Program-made: the position numbers and the translations under genes
From: Malachius bipustulatus
Taxonomy: Eukaryota; Arthropoda; Insecta; Coleoptera; Melyridae
Direction: 5' to 3'
Length of the DNA: 64,000 nucleotides
Assembly: GCA_910589415.1 (NCBI GenBank)
Contig: OU342634.1
Span: 22,689,144 to 22,753,143 of the forward strand
Part shown: piece after piece, positions 10,626-20,600 of the stretch
Position numbering within the stretch: the first letter of the stretch is position 1
Layout: each line of letters opens with the position of its first letter
The notes under the pieces: generated by a model
What the model was told of the DNA's origin: nothing
Seen by the model: only the letters and a program-made list of their open reading frames with translations
The model's database searches: none

Positions 10626-13600
10626 GGATGGCGTAAGTTTTTGAGGTGTACATATCGCTTAGTGTTATTGTCACTTATAACAGCTACATTTTTATCTGAT
10701 ATCTTTTCGATAACATATGGACCAAAATTTCTCTGCGCGGTTTTACGTCTCCTACCTTTATAATTTTTCTCATATACAGTTTGTCCTACTTTAAATTGAA
10801 TGTCGCTTAATCGTTCATTTCTCTTATCAATAACTCTATGTTTTTCCTTTTCTAATGTTTCTGAAATTGATTTATAGACAATTTTTAATTTTTCTTTGTG
10901 ATTTTTCGCGTAATCTTGGTATACTTGTTGGTTATAGTGAATGTCCAAAGGATTGCGATTATCTGAATGTCCTAACATAAGTTCTAAGGGTGTAAAATTC
11001 GTGGATGAATGAATTGTATTATTATATGCTATTAGGGCATAATTCATAAGTGTTGTTATAGGTTCATTTTTAAAGGTTAATTTTAGAACTCTTATTTGCT
11101 CTAGTAATGTTGAATGTAATCGTTCTATTAAACCGTTTGAATCTGGGTGGTTCTCTGTTACAAAGTGAATTTTTATTTTATGCATTTCTAAAACATTTTG
11201 GACTGTTTCATTTTGAAACTCAGTACCGTTGTCTAAGGTAATCATAAGGGGTGTTCCGAAACAAGCAAAGTATTGCAAGAAACCTTGTGTAACGTCGATG
11301 CTATTTTTAGATGTAATAGGAATCGCTTGTCCAAATTTAGTGAATGCATCAATAATTGTGAGGTAATTTTTTGATTCTACGACAAAAGTATCGGCGTGCA
11401 ATTTCTGAAATGGTTTTTCCGGAGTGGAAGTTATCATTAAAGGAATCTTGGGGGGATTTCTGTCGTATTTCGCTTTATTGCAAATGTCACATTTATTGAT
11501 AAAGCTAGTGATTTTATTTTTCATGTCATCAAAATAATACCTTCTTTGTATTTGTTTGAGGGTCTCTGTTATACCACGGTGGTTAGTTTTCCCTACATGT
11601 TGATATTCTATAACTTGTAATTCTTCATCTGGGTCCGATATAACTATTAATTTTGAAGTGCATCTAATAATATTGGGACCTGAATCATTAAATAACCGAA
11701 TATAAATGTTGCTAAAATCTTTATATAGATTTTCGGTACTAAAGTAAAAATAGTATTTCTTCTTCTCAGCTGTGTATTCTTTAAGAAACTTTTTAATTTG
11801 ATCTTCGTTATTAGATTTTGTAATATACACATTATGAATGGTTTTATTCGATTTTTTAATTATTTCTACGGGTTTAGGCTTTGTAAGAACTTCATTGATA
11901 AAGTATTGATTGGGTTTGTTATCAATTGCTTCGTCTAAAATTCTAATCGCGTTTCTGGGTTCAGAATTAGCATTAGAATTGCTTGTCTGTTCGCTATCGT
12001 CATCTGAGATATCATCTAAATTTTCAAAATCATCAATATTGACTATAACTGAATCATTATCGATTGCGTTTATTTGATCGATTTTTATTCTGCTAAGGGC
12101 ATCGGCATTTCTATTAAATATTCCCTTTTTATGAATTATTTCATAATCGAATTCTTCTAGTCTAATTCTCCATCTTTGTAATTTAGAATTAGGGTCTTTT
12201 GATTTAAATAACCACACTAAAGGGCGGTGATCTGTGTATATTTGGAACTTTCTTCCATACAGATATGGTCTAAAATATTTGGTTGCCCAAACTATAGCAA
12301 GTAGTTCTTTCTCCATAGCATGATAATCTTGTTCGCTTTTGTTAAGGGTTCTAGAAGCATAACATATAGGTCGGTCTTGTCCTATAGGGCCTTGACTCAA
12401 AATTGCTCCAAGGGCTACATTTGATGCATCTGTGGTTAGTACAAATGGTTTAGAAAAGTCTGGGTATTGAAGAACAGGATGATTAGTAAGAATATTTTTT
12501 ACTTTTTCAAATGCGGAAATAAATTCAGAATCGTGTACGATTTTATTGCCTTTCTTAAGACATTTGGTGAGTGGCTTGGTAATTTGAGCATAGTCCTTAA
12601 TAAATTTGCGGTAATAACTACTAAGACCTAAGAAACTTTTGATCTCTTTGTTGGTTTTTGGCAAAGGGTAATTTATTACTGCTGATATTTTATCTGGATT
12701 GGGCAAAACACCATCAGGCGTTACAATGTGACCCAAAAAGGCTACTTCTCTTTTTAAAAACTCACTCTTATCTAACTGAATTTTAAATTTTGCTGATCTA
12801 AGCCGATCAAAGACTGCTCTCAATTTTTCTACATGCTCTTGAAGGGATGTTGAATAAATGATAATATCATCTAAGTAAACTATACATTTTTCATTTTGTA
12901 TACCTCTCAGAACATTATCCATTACACGCTGGAACGTTGCCGGTGCATTTTTTAAACCGAAGGGCATCCGTTTATATTCATAATGTCCTCGTGGGGTACT
13001 AAAGGCAGTTTTTTGTATGTCGTTTTCGTTCATTTCTATTTGATGAAAACCCGAGGCAAGATCAAGGGTTGAAAAATATTGACATTTACCTAGCTTGTCA
13101 AGAATTTCTGTAATGTTCGGCAATGGGTACCTATCATCTACAGTTTGTTCGTTAAGTTTCCGATAATCGATTACTAGCCTGTGTTTTCGTTCGCCGGAGG
13201 CATCAAGTTTTTTCGGTACGATTATTATTGGGCTACTCCAAGGTGAGTCTGATGGTTGGATGATATCTTGTTCTAACAAATCTTTGATTTGTCTTTCGGC
13301 TTCTAATTGACTAGCTTGGGGTAATCGATAAGCTTTTTTGTAAATAGGTGTCTCATCTTTTAATTTAATTGAATGTTTAATTACGTTTGTGAATGTTAAA
13401 GGTAATTTATTACAATAAAAAATATCACGGTATTCATGACATAGTTTAAAAATTTCGTTTCGTTCTTGATTATTCAAATGAGATAATCTAAGATTTTGCA
13501 AATTTTCTTTTAAAATTTGGTCAATATTGTTGTTCATATTTTGATCGTTAGATGAGTTTGAATTTGATTCATCTACTTCCATTTCTTCATAACAATTTAA

Positions 13601-14230
13601 AGAATCAACCACTAACGGTTCCTTAATTTCAAATTTGACCGGAAAGTCATTAGAATTTATTACAGTGGTAATTGCAAAATTATTCTTAATATTTACTAGC
13701 GCTGTGGGTGTTTCAACGCCGTCTTGGAATGATAAATGATTTATGATCCCTAAGGAAGAGAGGGTGTTCACAGGTATTTTTACAATTTTTTCCATTCTAG
13801 GATCAATTGTAACCGTGCATTTATTAAAATTGTTATTTCCGTAATGAATTGGAATATTTGTATCTTTAGTTTTCAAAATTTTGTTTTCAATGCTGATGTC
13901 AGCTTTTAACCTTTTAAGTAAGTCGATTCCGATAAGTCCATCGTAATTTTTGCTAAAATCAAAAATGCAAAACTTGTGATACATCATGCAATTAAAAGTT
14001 TTAGGCAAGGGTATGTTTGCAACATACTTATGCGAAGTTGTTTTATGTGCAGTTTTAATTTTGAAAGGTTCTACCTCTACATATTTCCTGTAATACTTAT
14101 TTACAACATCTGGACTGATCAAAGTTCTTGATGATCCTGTATCAATTAAAAATTTCAGATTGACATGTGGAATAATAATGTAAGGTAGTAAATTTTGATT
14201 GATGTTATTTAAATCTATTAGGTTAAATTT
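10583..14230 (-). CDS. pol: Pol polyprotein (protease, RT, RNase H, integrase)
   Basis: The frame is read from the gag-pol slip site at 14230 and continues uninterrupted to 10583. The protease motif DTGSS is encoded at about 14143-14129. Counting residues from codon 14122, RT spans about 280-470 with LVIDYRKLNEQ and the catalytic YLDD (416-419). RNase H follows with TTDAS (about 563) and TDHRPL. The integrase has an HHCC zinc finger (CDICNKAK), then the D, D and E residues in LHADTFV, LDNGTEF and GLIERLH, and a C-terminal segment with FGPYVIEKI. Domain order PR-RT-RH-IN and length are normal for Gypsy-group Pol. It makes and integrates the DNA copy inside cytoplasmic particles. No ATG is needed. 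It overlaps env at the 3' end. Confidence 0.95.
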   Translation of the reverse strand, partial: KFNLIDLNNINQNLLPYIIIPHVNLKFLIDTGSSRTLISPDVVNKYYRKYVEVEPFKIKTAHKTTSHKYVANIPLPKTFNCMMYHKFCIFDFSKNYDGLIGIDLLKRLKADISIENKILKTKDTNIPIHYGNNNFNKCTVTIDPRMEKIVKIPVNTLSSLGIINHLSFQDGVETPTALVNIKNNFAITTVINSNDFPVKFEIKEPLVVDSLNCYEEMEVDESNSNSSNDQNMNNNIDQILKENLQNLRLSHLNNQERNEIFKLCHEYRDIFYCNKLPLTFTNVIKHSIKLKDETPIYKKAYRLPQASQLEAERQIKDLLEQDIIQPSDSPWSSPIIIVPKKLDASGERKHRLVIDYRKLNEQTVDDRYPLPNITEILDKLGKCQYFSTLDLASGFHQIEMNENDIQKTAFSTPRGHYEYKRMPFGLKNAPATFQRVMDNVLRGIQNEKCIVYLDDIIIYSTSLQEHVEKLRAVFDRLRSAKFKIQLDKSEFLKREVAFLGHIVTPDGVLPNPDKISAVINYPLPKTNKEIKSFLGLSSYYRKFIKDYAQITKPLTKCLKKGNKIVHDSEFISAFEKVKNILTNHPVLQYPDFSKPFVLTTDASNVALGAILSQGPIGQDRPICYASRTLNKSEQDYHAMEKELLAIVWATKYFRPYLYGRKFQIYTDHRPLVWLFKSKDPNSKLQRWRIRLEEFDYEIIHKKGIFNRNADALSRIKIDQINAIDNDSVIVNIDDFENLDDISDDDSEQTSNSNANSEPRNAIRILDEAIDNKPNQYFINEVLTKPKPVEIIKKSNKTIHNVYITKSNNEDQIKKFLKEYTAEKKKYYFYFSTENLYKDFSNIYIRLFNDSGPNIIRCTSKLIVISDPDEELQVIEYQHVGKTNHRGITETLKQIQRRYYFDDMKNKITSFINKCDICNKAKYDRNPPKIPLMITSTPEKPFQKLHADTFVVESKNYLTIIDAFTKFGQAIPITSKNSIDVTQGFLQYFACFGTPLMITLDNGTEFQNETVQNVLEMHKIKIHFVTENHPDSNGLIERLHSTLLEQIRVLKLTFKNEPITTLMNYALIAYNNTIHSSTNFTPLELMLGHSDNRNPLDIHYNQQVYQDYAKNHKEKLKIVYKSISETLEKEKHRVIDKRNERLSDIQFKVGQTVYEKNYKGRRRKTAQRNFGPYVIEKISDKNVAVISDNNTKRYVHLKNLRHPCLSDQSSSSTTPP
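10614..10627 (-). promoter_or_regulatory. Candidate env splice acceptor
   Basis: On the minus strand a pyrimidine-rich CCTTGTCTTTCAG ends at 10615, just where the env frame opens inside the 3' end of pol. Errantivirus env is known to be made from a spliced subgenomic RNA, and the lack of an ATG or signal peptide in the env ORF fits an acceptor here. The donor was not identified. Confidence 0.6.
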
Positions 14231-15726
14231 TGAGTTGACTGGTCCTGCTGAAAATTTTGATTTTGATCATCTTTAAAATTTTCAGGTGAATTTTGTATTT
14301 CATTATTTTCAGGTTCGTCGTATTCTGGTTGTTGATAGTATTCTGATTGATAATACTCAGAATAATCAAAGTCGTCATTTTCGTTATAGTATTGATTCTC
14401 ATTATAATAATAATAATCATTATAAGGCAAATATTGGTTACCTGATATATTTATTTTATTTGCTGGACTATTATTAATAATATCTTGATGGTACATTTCT
14501 TCAAAACTTCGTCTCGGAATTTTCCGGGGTCTGGTTTCAGTAGTGTTTGTCGTATGTCTAGTATTACCTGAGGACGTATCCATAGGCGTGGGCTTATAAA
14601 ATGAATTCGGGTTAGCTGCACTATTATTGCTATTATTAAAATTAGGATTATTTTGTAAATTAGGTCTTTGAAATCTTGGGTAAAAATTATTATTGAAAGG
14701 TCTTCGTTGGAAATTATTTTGGTAGAAATTATTGCTCGAAAACATTGGACGTTGAGCAGGTTGTTGCAATGCAGGTCTTTGAAAATTAAAATTAAAATTT
14801 GATGGTGGTAAGTTAGGTCTAGGAAAATTCGCTGGTTGAGATGGATATGCATAATGTAGATTATTTGTTTGAGATGGTTGAAATTTTTGGATGGGTTTGT
14901 AATTTTTATTAGCATTAGGATTATATAATCTATTTCTATAATATGCAACATTTTCCTCTTCAATCACAAAATTCATTGCTTCTTCTAAACTCTTAGGATT
15001 TTTAAATCTGACCTTATCTGACAATCTTTCAGGGATCACGTTTAAAAATACATCTAAAGACATTTCATCGTACATTGCAGTTTTAGCAAGTCTTATTCGT
15101 GCATCATTTTCTTCTAATTTTAATTTTGTTAAAAGTAAAACCCTAACATCTTGACATCTCATGCCAAATTGATATGGAGATTCATTTTTCTCCATTCTTA
15201 AATTCATTAAATCTCTAACAAGACATTTTGAATTTCTTTGGTCACCAAAATAGGAAATCAATAATTTTTTGTAACTATTCCAATCTACGAGATCGTCTCT
15301 ACTAGCAATTAATGTTAACGCTCGACCACTTAATTTATTTGTAATCAGCTTTACTAACCAAGAATTTTGAACGTCATTATCTTTTGTAAAGAATGTACTA
15401 AGAAAGCTTTCACAAGCTGAAATATAAATTCCTAGGGTAGCTTGATTACCATCATAATTTGGGATAGCATCCAAATAAAGTTTCATATTATTATTATTGT
15501 TTGCCATTTCAGTTGATTTGCTATCACTCTTACTACTATCTAAAAAATTTTCTAAATCTACTAAATCAGTATTTAATTTCTGATCACTTAATAAATCCTT
15601 ATCTGATTTTATTTCAATAGTTGAATTAGATTCTTCAGTATTTTCTTCAACAATATTTTCTAATCTTTGAACTGATCTTAAACGTAATTCGTTAAATGTT
15701 TTTAATAAATCATCTATATCAGACAT
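14218..15726 (-). CDS. gag: Gag-like capsid protein
   Basis: The 502-codon ORF starts with an ATG 405 bases downstream of the 5' LTR. An acidic N-terminal region is followed by a capsid-like domain (about residues 80-265, with LVKLITNKLSGRAL and FGDQRN, retrotransposon-gag style). The C-terminal half is very rich in Asn, Gln, Pro and Tyr. There is no CCHC zinc knuckle, as is usual for errantiviruses, and RNA binding is probably by the low-complexity tail, which has a basic patch RPRKIPRR. It forms the particle core and ends at the -1 slip site. No internal stops. Confidence 0.9.
   Translation of the reverse strand: MSDIDDLLKTFNELRLRSVQRLENIVEENTEESNSTIEIKSDKDLLSDQKLNTDLVDLENFLDSSKSDSKSTEMANNNNNMKLYLDAIPNYDGNQATLGIYISACESFLSTFFTKDNDVQNSWLVKLITNKLSGRALTLIASRDDLVDWNSYKKLLISYFGDQRNSKCLVRDLMNLRMEKNESPYQFGMRCQDVRVLLLTKLKLEENDARIRLAKTAMYDEMSLDVFLNVIPERLSDKVRFKNPKSLEEAMNFVIEEENVAYYRNRLYNPNANKNYKPIQKFQPSQTNNLHYAYPSQPANFPRPNLPPSNFNFNFQRPALQQPAQRPMFSSNNFYQNNFQRRPFNNNFYPRFQRPNLQNNPNFNNSNNSAANPNSFYKPTPMDTSSGNTRHTTNTTETRPRKIPRRSFEEMYHQDIINNSPANKINISGNQYLPYNDYYYYNENQYYNENDDFDYSEYYQSEYYQQPEYDEPENNEIQNSPENFKDDQNQNFQQDQSTQNLT
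14224..14230 (-). promoter_or_regulatory. -1 frameshift slippery heptamer between gag and pol
   Basis: The minus strand reads A AAT TTA in the gag frame, a canonical XXXYYYZ heptamer, one codon before the gag stop at 14218-14220. A -1 slip puts ribosomes in the open pol frame, which runs through the DTGSS protease motif. This matches the -1 gag-pol strategy known for Gypsy-group elements. I did not find an obvious downstream stem-loop by eye. Confidence 0.8.
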
Positions 15727-15845
15727 TAATTATTAATATCAATAAAAATCATTAACGAGTCAATAATGGATAGGATACATGGAAAGAGTTAAAAGGTACT
15801 CACATTAATATCTTCTGTTTCATTTTCTTAATCTACGATGAAGCC

Positions 15846-15929
15846 AAACTGGACGATGCTTGTTCCAAATTTAGGCTGACTGGTTGCAGATGGGCGAAAC
15901 TGGACGATGCTTGTTCCAAATTTCGGCTG
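15846..15929 (-). repeat. Direct repeat in the errantivirus 5' leader
   Basis: Two 33-bp copies, 15846-15878 and 15897-15929, share the core AAACTGGACGATGC and TTGTTCCAAATTT and differ at one position, with a period of 51. They lie in the untranslated leader between the 5' LTR and gag. In Drosophila gypsy this location carries a tandem insulator, so a regulatory role is possible but not shown. Confidence 0.8.
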
Positions 15930-16113
15930 GCTGATGGTTGCGGAATCTGTTGTGAATCAGGCGATGGGTAGTCCTGGCAGTGGATTGTGTCGATGCTTGT
16001 ACACAAGTTCACGTTTTCACGACAAAGTCCAAAAATACGGTTCGATTTCGAACAAAGAATTGAAATTCACGAGCAAACTTTTAACGATTTTTGGAAAAAG
16101 AATGCACTAACGA

Positions 16114-16132
16114 AATCCTACTGACTGCGCCA
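16114..16132 (-). other. Primer-binding site for tRNA-Ser
   Basis: The minus strand reads TGGCGCAGTCAGTAGGAT directly after the 5' LTR, overlapping its last base. It is complementary, with a couple of mismatches, to the 3' end of insect tRNA-Ser plus CCA. The 17.6/297 group of errantiviruses uses tRNA-Ser in the same way. Confidence 0.75.
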
Positions 16133-16685
16133 TTTACGTTTTGGGCCCTTTGAATTATGTTTTTAAAAAATTATAAAACAAATAAAAGGCGAAAAACTTT
16201 AATTGTGAGAATTACAGACTGTTCCAAGCAATGTTAAAACTACGGAATCCAGCGTAAGACTGAATTGTCTTATTATTACAAAATTATATTTCTACGACAA
16301 TAAATGTTTATATTTTAAAGTTCACTCCTCTAGAAGCTAAGGTTACACTTTCCTGTGGGAAAGTAGAATATAAAAGATTTCCATCTACCAAGGTATTTCT
16401 AGAAATGCATATTTGCATTGTTTCAGAGTTGAAAGAACGTTGTAGTATAATATGTCCAACAACAGGATGTCAAAGAATTAAATAATAAAATAATTAAGTA
16501 AAATGCCTTGGAAGACTGCTGACATTGGATTTTGTAATATTATCTAGAAGTAATGAATATTAATTAAAATATCTTAAATAAAACATAATCATTAAATCTA
16601 TTAATTATTATCAAAGCATAATATTAATATTAGGTAAATAAGTAGGTATTATTATATTAGTAAATAATATGGGGATAACATAACT
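16132..16685 (-). repeat. Errantivirus 5' LTR
   Basis: It is 554 bp long and a direct repeat of 8284-8838. It has AGTTA at the outer end and is followed by the CGCT target duplication at 16686-16689. A TATA-less start is likely: a TCAGTC initiator-like word lies at 16263-16258 on the minus strand. That promoter call is weak. Confidence 0.95.
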
Positions 16686-17110
16686 CGCTCGATATGAAAA
16701 AAATAATGGAAACCAAAAATTAATAAACTTCAAAAAAAAAAATTACAAAATTTTTCATTCTTCTTTTTTCAAAGCAAAAAAGAAAATTTTTCGCTGAAAT
16801 AGGTCAGTATAAAGTCATACTGCTTGCTTTATAGTTTTTTAATTTCTCTATATTATTCGGTCTAAAAAGTTGTCTTTTTTTTAAGGACAAAAATTTTTGA
16901 AATTTATTTTTTGAACTTTATTAGTTTTTGGTTTCTATTATTTTTTTTATACCGCACGAAATAAAAAAAAACAATATGGCGGCCATAAGAAAAACGAAAC
17001 TTTACTATGAAAACTCCGAGATCTAGTCGGCTTCGAAAATTTTTGAAACTTCAGATGGGTAGCTCTTTCCGACTTATGTAAGCCTACAAAAAAGTTTAAG
17101 GTATCCCTGT

Positions 17111-17439
17111 AGTGGCCGTTTAAATAGTTCTAACCCTGTATGTAAAACAGGGTATAACATTTATTAAACCACAGTGATTAATAATTAATAATATCAGAAA
17201 AAGCGGTACCTATTCACAAAAAGCTTTATTTTTGTGGAGTAATCCATGCTCAACTGACAAAAGCCATCATAATTGACAAATTTCCTTATAATATTTTGAA
17301 AAATACAATACCTACGTGCCATACTACCCAAGACAACTTTTTTTTACATGCTTTGCCCGATTTTTCACGTATTCAGTTAGACAAAGTTATTGATTATGAA
17401 TAAAACACTAATGTTTTATAAAATTCTACGATATATTGA
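17111..17439. other. Gene-free spacer between foldback and retroelement
   Basis: AT-rich sequence without coding potential. AACCCTGTATGTAAAACAGGGT at 17132-17153 is a short hairpin that resembles element ends seen elsewhere in this window. The far 3' end of the adjacent Penelope-like element may lie in here. Confidence 0.5.
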
Positions 17440-17451
17440 TGGATGGTAGAA

Positions 17452-17496
17452 ACGTTACACGTGTTTCGCTACTTTTCATGTAGCATCTTCAGACGT
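17452..17496 (-). ncRNA. Hammerhead-ribozyme-like motif of the Penelope-like part
   Basis: On the minus strand ACGU (17496-17493) is followed by the core CUGAAGA (17492-17486), a stem II GCUAC/GUAGC with loop AUGAAAA, the core GAAA (17467-17464), a minimal stem III CAC/GUG without a loop, UA, and a second ACGU (17455-17452) that pairs with the first as stem I. Cleavage would fall after A17456. Penelope-like elements are known to carry type I hammerheads with very short stem III. One U (17485) between the core and stem II is unpaired, which is a departure from the consensus. Confidence 0.6.
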
Positions 17497-17622
17497 AAAT
17501 AAAATTATTGATACAGTAACATAGCAACAGTATTACCTAAGTGATCACAAAACAAGTAACTAGATTTAAATAAATTATTAAGAGAACTAACTAGATCATA
17601 ATGTAATTTCTTCAGAATCTTC

Positions 17623-20600
17623 TTAGTTGTTGATATCAAGAAGAAAATCAAGTAGTGGAGAACGATATGTGTCTAGCTGTTCATTTATTACTGTGTATTG
17701 TTGATTATGTAAATGTTTGTGGATCTCTAGAGATTCGAGAAAATTTAATTTAAAATAATGATCACAATGATGAAGTAATTCAATTTTGTTGTTTGCTGTT
17801 GGAGTGTGATTGTTTTCTATTAAGTGTTTTGCAAAATTTGATCTTTCTGGATGTTTGAGTCTGTAAGAGTTTAGGTGTTCGTTGTATCTAATTTCTAGAT
17901 TTCTACAAGTCTGCCCTATATAAACTGAATTACAATGAGAACAGTTTAATCGATAAATTCCAGGCTTCTGTAATTTAGATAACTTTTCCTTTGCATTCAG
18001 CAATATAGAACCATTACTCATAAAAGATTTGAATGAAATATTAAATGTAGTGGTGTTAGAAATTATCCTTGATATTTGTGTTGAAATGTTTCCAAAGTAT
18101 GTTAGTGATGAATATTTTCTGATTTCATTGTTTTGTTGAGGATAAATGAGGTTTATGGCTAATTTGTGTTGTTTTTTGTGTAATAAGTTGTCTATTAATG
18201 TTTTTCGATAACCATTCTCTTTTGCAATTTGTTTGATAATAGAAATTTCTCTGTTAAAGTTGTTTACTGACATTGGTATCGTGACAGCTCTGTGTATCAT
18301 TGAATTATATGCTGAAAGTTTGTGTGAAATTGGATGATTTGAATCGTATGGTATTGTCATATTTGTATGTGTTGGTTTTCTATAGACAGAAAAGTCAAAC
18401 TGATTATTCAATCTCTTGATAGACAAGTCTAAAAAGTTTATAGAATTATTTTCCTCACATTCTACAGTAAACCTAATATTTGGATGTAAGCTATTGATGA
18501 AATTAAGAAAGTTATCTAATTGTCTAGAGGAACCTACCCCAAGAGGGTAGGATCTTCCCAGTTTCCGTCCAGCCAGGTAGAGCCCCGCTCCTACGTGGCC
18601 ATTTTTGTTCCTGGAGCCGTCTGTGAAACAGACTAGTCCTCCTGGTTCGAAGGCTACCTCCCTTTTTTCCCACTTTTCCTTTTCAGGAATATGCAGGGTA
18701 AATTTCTTGTTTTCTCTGTTGTTTCTTGTTTTTGAGGTAGACATAAGGTTTGAGATTGGTATCTCCATCTCGGCAACCTTGACTATCTCTGTGTGTCCTT
18801 TGTAACCTCCGCCTTTCCATAGTCCCGAATCACGCATTCTTAGGTGGGCCGCCATGGCCTCCCCTTTTATCCAAATGGGAAGCGGTGGCAGCTCCAGAAT
18901 GACATTCAGGGCTGCTGACGGGGTGGTTCTCATTGCACTTGTTATTAACAAACTGGCGAGCCGTTGGAGTTTAGCTAGCCTGTTTGCAACGGTATTGCTT
19001 GTGGTTGTTTTCCACCAGACCACCGAACCATAACTGATTCTCGGTCTGATGATGGCCGTGTATAACCAGTGCATTATCTTCGGTTTTAGCCCCCACACCT
19101 TGCCTATTGTCCCTCTTAGCTGCCATAGAGATGACACAGTTTTTGTGACTATTCTGTCAATCTGTGGCTTCCAGGTCAGCTTTTCGTCTAGTACCATTCC
19201 AAGGTATTTGGCCTCCCCACTAAGAGTTAGGAGTTTGCCAAACAGCCTGGGTGGTTTGAATCCTCTTTTTTCCCTTTTCCTTGTGAAGAGGACCATGTCG
19301 GTCTTTCCGGGATTGATGGTCAGCCCCGCCTCTTCACACCATTTTTCAATTATCTTACATGCACTCTGCATGCGATCGCAGACCACGCTTAGGAATTGGC
19401 CGGTTACTAGAACCAGCCCATCGTCAGCGTATGCCTGTGCATACAGTCCGTCATCTGTCAGGCGCTTTAGGAGGCCGTCCATGATCAGGCACCACAGGTG
19501 AGGGGATAGGCAGCTGCCTTGGGGGCATCCACCACTAACCGCAATGCCCACTCGAACTTCTCCCGCACCCGACGACACCTGCCTGCTTTCGATCGCTGAA
19601 GCAATCCAGTTAATCAGGAACGGGGGGGGGGGGGTACCCCTGGACTGCAGCTCTGTGCATATGGTTTTTGTTCTTGCCTTGTCAAAAGCGCCTTCCACAT
19701 CAAAGAAAATGGCCAAGGCCCAGTTCCCGTGATGCAGCGCTTTTTCAATTTCTCTAGTCACTGCGTGTAGAGCAGTTTCCGTGGATCTTTGCTTCAGGTA
19801 AGCATGTTGACCCCTGTGAAACGGGAACTCACGCAGTGTGTTTTCTATCAGGTATCTGTCGACTATCCTTTCTAGCATTTTCAGCATGAAGGATGTCAGA
19901 CTGATAGGCCTGAATGACTTAGCTAAAGTGTAGTCCTCTTTTCCTTGTTTGGGAATGAAGACCACGTTTGCTTTCCTCCATGCCTGGGGCACATATCCCC
20001 TTGCTAGGCTAGCCCGGAATATGTTTATCACGCTGGGGAGAATCGTTTCCAGGCCCGCCTGCAGCAATGCTGGGAAAATGCCATCAGGCCCTGCTGTCTT
20101 GTATGGACGGAACTCTTTGCTTACCCTTCGTATGACCTCGTCGTTTACCAGATTTTCGGCTAGCTGCCAGTCCGAGGTTGGCTCCGCCCGCCTCTCTGGG
20201 TCGACTTGGTCTGTTCCAGGGAAGTGGATTCTGGGGAGGTGCTCAATTGTCTCCTCCTCCGTTTCTGTCCAGGTTCCGTCCTCTTTCTTGATCGAGCCTA
20301 TTTCGTTGCGTTTTGAAGCACTAAGCAATTTTGCGAGCCTGGCAGCCTCCGGGAGGGAGGTTATCTCCTCGCAGCATTCTCGCCAGCTCGCTCTCTTGCT
20401 GTGCCTTAGCTCTCTCTTAAATTCTCTTCTGGCTTCTCGAAAACGGTCCCATTGAGTGTCCTCTCCTGAGGTCACGGCCTGTCGAAGTGACCTCCTCGCT
20501 GACCTCCTGAGGTGATGAAGTTCTTTGCTCCACCACCTGATTTTCTTTTCTGGAGGCCTTCTCAAGGGACACGCCTTTTCGTACGCCTCGGTTATCTTTT

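Larger units (their letters stand above)
8280..16689 (-). mobile_element. Errantivirus (Gypsy-type endogenous retrovirus), nearly complete
   Basis: This is a full-length minus-strand element. LTRs at 16132-16685 (5') and 8284-8838 (3') flank gag, pol and env-like ORFs, with a primer site next to the 5' LTR and a polypurine tract next to the 3' LTR. The 4-bp target duplication CGCT sits at 8280-8283 and 16686-16689. The LTRs differ by one T in a homopolymer as far as I can read, so the insertion is young. The order gag-pol-env with an RSKR-type cleavage site in env is characteristic of insect errantiviruses. Gag and pol look intact. Env has a frame break before its membrane anchor. Confidence 0.95.
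8140..17110. mobile_element. Second foldback element, split by the errantivirus
   Basis: The left arm near 8195-8283 (AAGTCGACTAGATC, CTTTCGTTTTTCTTATGGCC) is the reverse complement of 16965-17060 (GATCTAGTCGGCTT, GGCCATAAGAAAAACGAAA). The arm resumes after the retrovirus at 16690 (GATATGAAAAAAATAATGG, AACCAAAAATTAATAAA), matched in inverse at about 16910-16965. Deleting 8284-16689 restores a non-coding foldback of roughly 0.6 kb. Confidence 0.75.

Noticed and set aside
19049..20455. Plus-strand ORFs of 150 and 168 codons
   Set aside because: Shadows of the minus-strand RT frame, which has clear RT motifs.
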